64,000 bases of DNA from LMUY01 sp964244585 (lineage in GTDB: Bacteria > Pseudomonadota > Alphaproteobacteria > Acetobacterales > Acetobacteraceae), in NCBI GenBank assembly GCA_964244585.1, contig CAXTJM010000008.1, forward strand, positions 1 through 64,000, written 5' to 3'. Position numbers and translations under genes: made by a program. The notes below the pieces were generated by a model. That model saw only the letters and a list, made by a program, of their open reading frames with translations, made no database searches and was not told the DNA's origin. Positions within the stretch are counted from its first letter, which is position 1. Each line of letters begins with the position of its first letter. Shown piece by piece: positions 47,129-54,125 of this stretch.

Positions 47129-47157
47129 GCCGGCCTGGTTGGTCATACCGGGCCGGC
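47129..47157. terminator. Possible bidirectional terminator between convergent genes
   Basis: GCCGGCC and GGCCGGC arms with a 15-base loop lie in the 51-base gap between the small secreted protein and the bactofilin gene. No T-tract is visible, so strength is uncertain. Confidence 0.3.
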
Positions 47158-47171
47158 AGGCTGCCGCCGCG

Positions 47172-47897
47172 TCAGGCGGCTGGTTCGGTGGTCTTTCCGC
47201 CTTCGGCCAGCATCTCGATTCGGCCGGTGATGTGGCCGCCATCCTCGACCTGAAGGCGGCGGCACCGGGCGGTGCCCAGGACCCGGCCACTGGCGCGGAC
47301 CACCAGGTTGCCCCGCGCGGTCAGCGTGCCGTCGATGGTGCCGGCCACTTCGGCGTCCTCCACTTCGACCTCGCCCTTGAACATGCCGCCGGGCGAGACG
47401 GACAGTTCCGTCGCATGGATCATGCTGGCCTCGACGGTCCCCTCCACGACCAAACGCTCGGCATCCTGCACCGTGCCCTGCACGCTGATGCCGCGACCAA
47501 CGACGAGGGTCCGGCGCTCGGCCGCCTCCCTGCCAGGGGCGCGGCCTGGCCCCGGCATCGGGCGCTGTCCCGTCGGGGCAGTGGCCGCCGGGGGCGCCGG
47601 TGGTGGCCCGGGTGGGGCGTTCGTCGGGGCCGGGGTGGGGCTGAGAAATGGCGTGCGACCCATGGCAGGGGCTTCCTTCGGAGGAGCTGGACGGTAGGGA
47701 GGGACACCCAATCCCGTGTCGGGCTTGGGATCGGGTGGAGCAGCCACGGCAGAAGCGGCTGGCGGAGCCGCCGGTGCGGCGTCCGCGGACGAAGGTTCGG
47801 CTTCTGCACCGGGTGTGCTGCGGCGTTTGAACAAGGGGAAGCCCCTTCCTGCGCGATCTGCCGGTGGTTCGGCGTGGGGAACGGCATGGCCTATCAT
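47172..47897 (-). CDS. Bactofilin family cytoskeletal protein
   Basis: A 241-residue polymer-forming protein. A Pro/Ala-rich disordered N-terminal part (about residues 20-130) precedes the beta-helix bactofilin domain. This domain begins RTLVVGRGISVQGTVQDAERLVVEGTVEA and repeats short hydrophobic strands to GTARCRRLQVEDGGHITGRIEML. Bactofilins assemble without nucleotide and organise cell shape, stalks or chromosome position. The ATG at 47897 is chosen because upstream sequence in the same frame belongs to the opposing EI24 region. The next gene upstream on this strand is the EI24 membrane protein, 41 bases away. Confidence 0.92.
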   Translation of the reverse strand: MIGHAVPHAEPPADRAGRGFPLFKRRSTPGAEAEPSSADAAPAAPPAASAVAAPPDPKPDTGLGVPPYRPAPPKEAPAMGRTPFLSPTPAPTNAPPGPPPAPPAATAPTGQRPMPGPGRAPGREAAERRTLVVGRGISVQGTVQDAERLVVEGTVEASMIHATELSVSPGGMFKGEVEVEDAEVAGTIDGTLTARGNLVVRASGRVLGTARCRRLQVEDGGHITGRIEMLAEGGKTTEPAA

Positions 47898-47938
47898 CGC
47901 AGGCTGGAGCGAACAATGGGCAAAGCTCACGCCTTCGC

Positions 47939-48595
47939 TCAGGCAAGCCGCCGGTTTAGCACGTGCACCATGGCGGCCGTGCCGACAACGGGGACCAGGA
48001 GGTTCACACCCGGAATGCCGGCCGCGACCGCCAGCAGCATTCCGGGCAGCAGCACTGCCCAGCGCCGGCTGCGATACAGGGATTGCGCCTGCCGCCGGCC
48101 CATCCGGCGCATCGCCACCGCCACGAACAATCCCCGGCCGATCGCCCAGCCGCTGACGCCGATCGCCAGCGCCAGCCCCACGCCGGGGATCGGCAGCAAG
48201 GCCAACAGCAGCGCGGCTGCGTTCAGCAGCAGGATCTGCCCGGCCAGGGCCACGGCCTCCCAAAGCTGCGCCGGCAGCGCCGCCGGCGTGGTCGGCGGCA
48301 GGTAGGGATAGTGACGGGCATCGACCGCGCGCGCGACCCGCTCCATATAGAGCGCGGCGATGACCATCACGGTCGGCAGGAACAGCCAGAACGCCCCGAG
48401 CATGACGCCCACGGTGCCGAGCAGGGCCGCCAGCCACCCCGGCCAGTTCATGGTCGCCAGGACGGCGTGGATACCCCAGATGCTGACGGCGAGCAGGGCA
48501 AGGTAGGCGACCAGGGCCGCGACCAGGCTACGAACCAGCACGCCCAAGCACGCCGGGTCGTCCAACTGGGCTATGCCGAGCAGCAGGGCTTTCAC
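47939..48595 (-). CDS. EI24-domain (CysZ-like) membrane protein
   Basis: A 218-residue integral membrane protein with about five or six hydrophobic segments. The family signature is the central MERVARAVDARHYPYLPP block, then LWEAVALAGQILLLNAAALLLALLPIPGVGLALAIGVSGWAIGRGLF. CysZ homologues carry sulfate, but most alphaproteobacterial EI24 proteins are uncharacterised. It is likely co-transcribed with the bactofilin. Confidence 0.87.
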   Translation of the reverse strand: MKALLLGIAQLDDPACLGVLVRSLVAALVAYLALLAVSIWGIHAVLATMNWPGWLAALLGTVGVMLGAFWLFLPTVMVIAALYMERVARAVDARHYPYLPPTTPAALPAQLWEAVALAGQILLLNAAALLLALLPIPGVGLALAIGVSGWAIGRGLFVAVAMRRMGRRQAQSLYRSRRWAVLLPGMLLAVAAGIPGVNLLVPVVGTAAMVHVLNRRLA

Positions 48596-48684
48596 GGTCG
48601 CGCTCGCTTCATGGCGTTGCTCCCACGGCAGGTCGGTGATAGGCGCGCAGCCATCGCAGCCCTTTTCGTGATCGGCAACACAGC

Positions 48685-49680
48685 ATGAGCGCCACCTCTC
48701 CGCGGTTCGACATCATCGGCATCGGCAATGCCATCGTCGACGTGGTGTCGCCGTCGGAAGACCGATTTCTGTCCAAGCACGACATGCGGAAGGGCGGCAT
48801 GGCGTTGATCGGTTCGGCGGACGCCGACGTGCTGTATGCCGCGATGCCGCCGGGGGTGGAAAGCAGCGGCGGGTCTGCCGCCAACACCTGCGCCGTCGCC
48901 GCGGCGATGGGTGCACGGGTGGCATACCTGGGCAAGGTGGCGAACGATGGGCTGGGCGACACCTTCCGCCGGGACATCGCCCGCGCCGGGGTGGTATTCC
49001 CCACGCCGGCCCTGGAGGGTGGTGCGGCGACGGCGCGCTGCCTCATCCTGGTCACGCCCGATGGGCAGCGGACGATGAACACGTTCCTCGGCGCCTGCGT
49101 GGCGTTCGGCGAGGACGACGTGGACGAGGCCATGGTGGCGGAGTCGGCCGTGCTCTACTTGGAGGGCTACCTGTTCGATCCGCCGGCGGCGCAGGCGGCC
49201 TTCCGCCGGGCCGCGGCTGCCGCCCATGCCGCAGGACGCCAGGTCGCGCTCTCCCTGTCGGATGCATTCTGCGTCGACCGGCACCGGGCCGCATTCCGCG
49301 ATTTGGTGGCAGGCGACGTGGACATCCTGTTCGCCAACGAGGCCGAAATTTGCAGCCTCTACGAGGTCGAAAGCTTCGATGAGGCGGCGGAGGCGGCGAG
49401 GGCCGATGTCGGGCTAGCGGCGCTGACGCGCAGCGAGCAGGGCAGCCTGATCCTGCGCGGCGGCGAACGGGTCATGGTTGCAGCCGAACCCGCGCAGGTA
49501 GTGGACACGACCGGCGCGGGCGACGCCTATGCGGCGGGATTCCTGGCCGGCTACACGGCGGGCCGGTCGCTGGCGGCGTGCGGGCGGCTGGGCAGCATCG
49601 CCGCCGCTGAAATCATCGGCCATTACGGCGCCCGCCCGGCCGCCGATCTCCGGGCGCTTGCGACGCAGGTGGCCGATTGA
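48685..49680 (+). CDS. PfkB-family sugar kinase (adenosine kinase-like)
   Basis: A 331-residue ribokinase-fold kinase. Family marks are the opening FDIIGIGNAIVDVVS, the SGGSAANTCAVAAAMGARVAYLGKVANDGLG nucleoside-binding block and the C-terminal signature VVDTTGAGDAYAAGFLAGYTAG with the catalytic Asp. The GNAIVDV start is typical of alphaproteobacterial proteins annotated as adenosine kinase. No flanking pathway genes confirm the substrate. Confidence 0.9.
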   Translation: MSATSPRFDIIGIGNAIVDVVSPSEDRFLSKHDMRKGGMALIGSADADVLYAAMPPGVESSGGSAANTCAVAAAMGARVAYLGKVANDGLGDTFRRDIARAGVVFPTPALEGGAATARCLILVTPDGQRTMNTFLGACVAFGEDDVDEAMVAESAVLYLEGYLFDPPAAQAAFRRAAAAAHAAGRQVALSLSDAFCVDRHRAAFRDLVAGDVDILFANEAEICSLYEVESFDEAAEAARADVGLAALTRSEQGSLILRGGERVMVAAEPAQVVDTTGAGDAYAAGFLAGYTAGRSLAACGRLGSIAAAEIIGHYGARPAADLRALATQVAD

Positions 49681-49768
49681 TCATTCCGTCCCGGGCAACC
49701 TTCCGCGAGTGATTTCCGTTGGACGGGTGCGGTCGATCGGCCGTGCCTCAACGATAGGAGTCGGCTTG

Positions 49769-50230
49769 ATGCGCAAGTTGGTCTTGATGTCCGTGGCGGT
49801 GCTGGGCTTGGGCGGCGTGGCACATGCCCAGACGGCACCGGCAAACCCCGACATCCGTCCCGGCCATGTTCCCGGGGTCGGCGAGTCGTATCCCGCGTCC
49901 GGCAATGCCAGCAACATCACTGCAGGTGACAGCCGGTCCGTGATCGCGCCGCGCCTGCCCACCCCGGCGGGCGGGCCGAACGGCTCCGTCGGCGGCTTCC
50001 TGTCCGATGCGCAGCGCGCGCTCGACCGGGGGCAGACCGGCCTGGCGCAGGAGGCGCTGGAGCGGGCCGAGACCGCGATGCTGCAGCGCTCCGTGCCGGC
50101 GAGCCAGGCCGACACGCCGAGCGAGGCGCCCGACGTGACGCAGGTCAAGGCGGCGCGGGATGCCTTGGCCAACCGCGACATTCCAGGCGCCAAGCGCGCG
50201 GTGGCTGCGGCAATGGCGGCCGGCCGGTAG
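49769..50230 (+). CDS. Exported protein of unknown function
   Basis: A 153-residue protein with a clear signal peptide (KLVLMSVAVLGLGGVAHAQ). The mature part has a Pro/Gly/Ser-rich linker and an Ala-rich helical C-terminal half (SDAQRALDRGQTGLAQEALERAETAML...AVAAAMAAGR) that resembles a TPR-like pair of helices. An ATAGGAG ribosome site lies before the ATG at 49769. Function unknown; probably periplasmic. Confidence 0.8.
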   Translation: MRKLVLMSVAVLGLGGVAHAQTAPANPDIRPGHVPGVGESYPASGNASNITAGDSRSVIAPRLPTPAGGPNGSVGGFLSDAQRALDRGQTGLAQEALERAETAMLQRSVPASQADTPSEAPDVTQVKAARDALANRDIPGAKRAVAAAMAAGR

Positions 50231-50378
50231 CGGCCCATCGGTACAAATCGCAGGCCCGTCGCATCTCCCAAGCGCCGGGCCTGGTTTTTGGCTCGTAATA
50301 CCGGGCCATTCCCCTTATGTGTGCGCCTGCAACATGAACAGGCGAGGCGGCCCACCGGGCACGCCCGGTAGTACGCAC

Positions 50379-52208
50379 ATGGACATCAGGAATATCGCGA
50401 TCATCGCCCACGTCGACCACGGCAAGACGACGCTGGTCGATCAGCTGCTCCGGCAGTCTGGGGCGTTCCGGGAACACCAGCAAGTCGCCGAGCGCGCGCT
50501 CGACCGCAACGACCTGGAGAAGGAGCGCGGCATCACCATCCTGGCGAAGGTCGCCAGCGTGGAGTGGCGCGGCACCCGCATCAACATCGTCGATACGCCG
50601 GGCCACGCCGATTTCGGCGGCGAGGTGGAGCGGATCCTGAACATGGTGGACGGCGCCATTGTCCTGGTCGATGCCGCCGAGGGCGTGCTGCCGCAGACCA
50701 AGTTCGTGGTCGGCAAGGCGCTGGCGCAGGGGATCAAGCCGATCGTCGTGGTCAACAAGGTGGACCGCCAGGACGCCCGAGCGGACGAGGTCCATACCGA
50801 GGTGTTCGACCTGTTCGCGGCGCTGGGCGCCACGGACGAACAGCTCGATTTCCCGATGCTGTACGCGTCGGGGCGGCAGGGCTGGGCGGATGAGGTGCTG
50901 GAGGGCGCCCGCAAGGACCTGAGCCCCATGTTCGACCTGGTGCTGCGCCATGTGCCGGCCCCGGCGCTCGACGCCGATGCGCCGTTCGGCATGGTCGCCT
51001 CCATCCTGGACTACGACAACTTCCTCGGCCGTGTGCTGACGGGACGGGTGGAGCAGGGCACGGCACGGCTCAACATGCCGCTGAAGGTGCTGCGCGCCGA
51101 CGGTTCGGTGGTGGAGACCGGGCGCCTGACCAAGCTGATGAGCTTTCGCGGGCTGGAGCGCGTGGCGGTGGACGAGGTGGTGGCGGGCGACATCATCGCC
51201 GTGGCCGGGCTGACCGAGGCGACGGTGCCGGACACGGTGGGCTCGCCCGACCTGGCGGCGCCGCTGCATGCCACGCCGATCGATCCGCCGACCCTGGCCA
51301 TGACATTCCGCGTCAATGACGGCCCGTTGGGCGGCCGCGAGGGCAAGAAGGTCACGTCCCGCCAGATACGCGACCGGCTGCTGCGGGAATCGGAGGGCAA
51401 TGTCGCCATCAAGATCACCGAGAGCAACGAGAGCGAGGCGTTCGAGGTCGCCGGCCGCGGGGAATTGCAGCTCGGCGTGCTGATCGAGACGATGCGCCGC
51501 GAAGGTTTCGAGCTGACGATCGGACGCCCCCGCGTGCTGACGCGCATCAACGAGGAGACCAAGCAGCGCGAGGAGCCGATGGAGGAGGTGCTGGTCGACG
51601 TGGACGAGCCCTTCTCCGGCATCGTGGTGGAGAAGATGAGTAGGCGCAAAGGCGTCATGCAGGACATGCGCCCGTCCGGTGGCGGCAAGGTTCGGCTGAC
51701 GTTCAACATCCCATCGCGCGGCCTGATCGGCTATCACGGGGAGTTCCTCACCGACACGCGCGGCAGCGGCATCATGAACCGGCTGTTCGCCGGCTACGGG
51801 CCGTGGGCCGGGCCGATGGAAGGCCGCCGCAACGGCTCGCTGATCTCCACCGAGGGCGGGGAGGCGATCCACTATGCGCTTTGGTACCTGCAGGAGCGTG
51901 GCACCTTGTTCGTCAACCCCGGCGACAAGGTCTATGAAGGGTTGATCCTGGGCGAGCATTCCCGCGATTCCGACCTGGACGTCAATCCAATCAAGGAAAA
52001 GAAGCTCACCAACGTGCGCGCCTCCGGCAAGGATGACGCGATGCTGCTGATCCCGCCGCGGAGGATGTCGCTGGAGCAGGCGATCTCCTACATCGAGGAT
52101 GACGAGTTGGTGGAGGTGACCCCCGTCGCCATCCGCTTGCGCAAGCGGCATTTGGATCCGCATGAGCGCAAGAAGGCTGGGCGGCAGGCGGACTCAGCCG
52201 CGGCGTAG
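50379..52208 (+). CDS. typA: Ribosome-associated GTPase TypA/BipA
   Basis: A 609-residue translational GTPase involved in ribosome assembly and stress growth. The G domain has HVDHGKTTLVD (G1), RGITILAK (G2), DTPGHADFGGE (G3) and NKVDR (G4). The EF-G-like domains contain VNDGPLGGREGKKVTSRQIRDRL and GRGELQLGVLIETMRREGFE. The BipA-specific C-terminus has RGLIGYHGEFLTDTRG and LTNVRASGKDDAMLLIPPR. The ATG at 50379 gives the exact family N-terminus (MDIRNIAIIAHVDHG). Confidence 0.97.
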   Translation: MDIRNIAIIAHVDHGKTTLVDQLLRQSGAFREHQQVAERALDRNDLEKERGITILAKVASVEWRGTRINIVDTPGHADFGGEVERILNMVDGAIVLVDAAEGVLPQTKFVVGKALAQGIKPIVVVNKVDRQDARADEVHTEVFDLFAALGATDEQLDFPMLYASGRQGWADEVLEGARKDLSPMFDLVLRHVPAPALDADAPFGMVASILDYDNFLGRVLTGRVEQGTARLNMPLKVLRADGSVVETGRLTKLMSFRGLERVAVDEVVAGDIIAVAGLTEATVPDTVGSPDLAAPLHATPIDPPTLAMTFRVNDGPLGGREGKKVTSRQIRDRLLRESEGNVAIKITESNESEAFEVAGRGELQLGVLIETMRREGFELTIGRPRVLTRINEETKQREEPMEEVLVDVDEPFSGIVVEKMSRRKGVMQDMRPSGGGKVRLTFNIPSRGLIGYHGEFLTDTRGSGIMNRLFAGYGPWAGPMEGRRNGSLISTEGGEAIHYALWYLQERGTLFVNPGDKVYEGLILGEHSRDSDLDVNPIKEKKLTNVRASGKDDAMLLIPPRRMSLEQAISYIEDDELVEVTPVAIRLRKRHLDPHERKKAGRQADSAAA

Positions 52209-52324
52209 CGACGTTCGCCGCGGGTGGCACGATGACGGCACGTGCGGCCAGGCCGGTTGCGGCGCGGGCCTGAACGGCAAGGCGTGAAGCCGATCAGCTT
52301 CGGGCCACGTCGTTGAGCCGGGCC

Positions 52325-53584
52325 ATGCAGTGGCGGGCGTTCGTCGCAATGGCTGGGCTTGGCTTCGTCGCTGGGCTGCCTTTGCCGCTGTCCGGCTTCA
52401 CGCTGCGGCAATGGTTCAGCGAAAGCGGTGGTTCCTTGCCGGCGATTGGCTGGACTGCCAGCATTGGCTTGTCATACAGCCTGAAATTCGCCTGGGCGCC
52501 GGCGCTCGACCGTATCCCAGTGCCGCGGATCGTTCGAAGCCTTGGCCAGCGGCGTGGTTGGCTGGTGATGGTGCAGCCGCTTCTCGTGCTGGCCTGCGCC
52601 ACACTCGCCTTGTGCGATCCGTCGCGTCCGCTGGCGCTGGTGGGTGCGGCAACTTTCGTCGCATTCCTCTCGGCCAGCCAGGACATCGCCGTGGACGCCT
52701 GGCGGATCGAGTTCTTTCCGGAGCGGTCGCAGGGTTCGGCGCTGGCGGCCTATATCTGGGGATACCGTGCGGCCTTGTTGGTCGCCGGGGCGGGCGCCAT
52801 TGGGCTCGCCGGACGGCTTGGCTGGCATGGCGCGCTGCTCGGCGTCGCTGGCCTGGTGGCGCTGGGACCCGTGTTCACGCTCATAGCGCCGCGACCGCCG
52901 GTTGCCGGCACCTTGCGGCGGCAAGGCGGATTCTGGGCAAGTCTCCGGTCCGCGGTAACGCTGCCTCTGGCCGAGTTTTTGGCGCGGCGCGGCGCCATCA
53001 TCACGCTGGCGTTCGTGCTGCTGTTCAAGCTGGGGGAGGCCATGGCCGGAACCATGGCGCCCCCGTTCTATCGCGCCCTGGGGTATGACAGGGTCCAGGT
53101 CGCCCAGGCCATCGGCATACCCTCCCTGGTGGCGAGCTTGGCCGGGGCGGCGGTGGGTGCGGTATTGGTCGCACGCATGGGCGCTGCCCGTGCCCTGATC
53201 CTGACAGGGTTGGTGCAGATGGCGTCGATGGGCCTGTACTTCGCCTTGGCCGTGTCCGGCGGCAATTCCGTGATCCTCGTGCTGAAGGTCTTGCTGGAAG
53301 GGTTCGCCGAAGCCATGGCGGATGCTGCGTTCATCACCTTCCTTTCTAGCCTCTGCGCGCCCGGCTACTCGGCCACCCAATATGCGCTGTTATCCTCCAT
53401 CGCGACCTTGCCGTTGCGGACGATGGGGGGTCTTTCCGGCTGGCTCGCCCAATCGATGGGCTGGGTTCCGTTCTACGGCGTGGCCATTTTTGCCGCCGTG
53501 CCCGCCATGGCCATCATGCTCTTGATCGTCACGACCTCCCGCGCCGCATGGCCGCCGTCGGCACGACGGCCGCCGGCCGGCTGA
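52325..53584 (+). CDS. AmpG-like major facilitator transporter
   Basis: A 419-residue twelve-helix carrier. The N-terminal segment FVAGLPLPLSGFTLRQWFSESG and the following SYSLKFAWAPALDRIPVP are the AmpG pattern. SASQDIAVDAWRIEFFPERSQGSALAAYIWGYRAALL is a diagnostic family block. AmpG proteins import muropeptides for cell-wall recycling; related Alphaproteobacterial members may have other substrates. ATG at 52325 is preferred over TTG 52313. Its last 56 bases overlap the opposing gene's 3' end. Confidence 0.88.
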   Translation: MQWRAFVAMAGLGFVAGLPLPLSGFTLRQWFSESGGSLPAIGWTASIGLSYSLKFAWAPALDRIPVPRIVRSLGQRRGWLVMVQPLLVLACATLALCDPSRPLALVGAATFVAFLSASQDIAVDAWRIEFFPERSQGSALAAYIWGYRAALLVAGAGAIGLAGRLGWHGALLGVAGLVALGPVFTLIAPRPPVAGTLRRQGGFWASLRSAVTLPLAEFLARRGAIITLAFVLLFKLGEAMAGTMAPPFYRALGYDRVQVAQAIGIPSLVASLAGAAVGAVLVARMGAARALILTGLVQMASMGLYFALAVSGGNSVILVLKVLLEGFAEAMADAAFITFLSSLCAPGYSATQYALLSSIATLPLRTMGGLSGWLAQSMGWVPFYGVAIFAAVPAMAIMLLIVTTSRAAWPPSARRPPAG

Positions 53585-54122
53585 GCAACCAGGCGGCGGC
53601 GCGGGCAACGCAGCGTTCGAACACCGACAGATCGTCCCATCGCTCGGTCGCATCGTCGGCCAGGATGAAGCCGCCGCTGGCCTCGATGCCGCAACTGATC
53701 ATCAGGTTCTCGAACAAGGCGAAATCCTCGATCGCCAGACCATCCTTGTCGTGGTTGAGTGTGCTGCCCGGCAAGGCACGGACCCGGTCCGCGTATTTCA
53801 GACTGATGGTGGCGTAACCGAACACCGGGCGCCCGATGGCCCGGCCAAACCCCACCTCGTAGACCGTGCCGGGGTCGGCGCCAGGACCGCGGAACGGTGT
53901 CAGATTGGCCAGGATGGCGTCGGTCCTGCGGATATGGGCCTCGTTGCGCCGGGCTATGTCGCACGCTGCTGCCGTCGCTGTCGCCGCACCGGTTTCGCCC
54001 GGCAGCGGGTCCAGGGGCGAGACCGCACCCAGGCCGTAACGCCCGCAAATGCGCCGCATCGCCTCCGCCCGGTCCAGCGCATTGGGCAGGAAGACGTCCG
54101 GGCCGGCCAGGTAGACCCGCAT
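53529..54122 (-). CDS. Nucleoside 2-deoxyribosyltransferase-like protein
   Basis: A 197-residue Rossmann-like protein. The start MRVYLAGPDVFLPNA, the central IRRTDAILANLTPFRGPGADPGTVYEVGFGRAIGRPVFGY with the catalytic Glu, and a late ENLMI block match nucleoside 2-deoxyribosyltransferases. These enzymes exchange bases on 2'-deoxyribonucleosides. It converges on and overlaps the AmpG-like gene. The hybrid kinase gene ends three bases upstream of its start, so the two share an mRNA. Confidence 0.85.
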   Translation of the reverse strand: MRVYLAGPDVFLPNALDRAEAMRRICGRYGLGAVSPLDPLPGETGAATATAAACDIARRNEAHIRRTDAILANLTPFRGPGADPGTVYEVGFGRAIGRPVFGYATISLKYADRVRALPGSTLNHDKDGLAIEDFALFENLMISCGIEASGGFILADDATERWDDLSVFERCVARAAAWLLSRPAAVVPTAAMRRGRS

Positions 54123-54125
54123 CGG

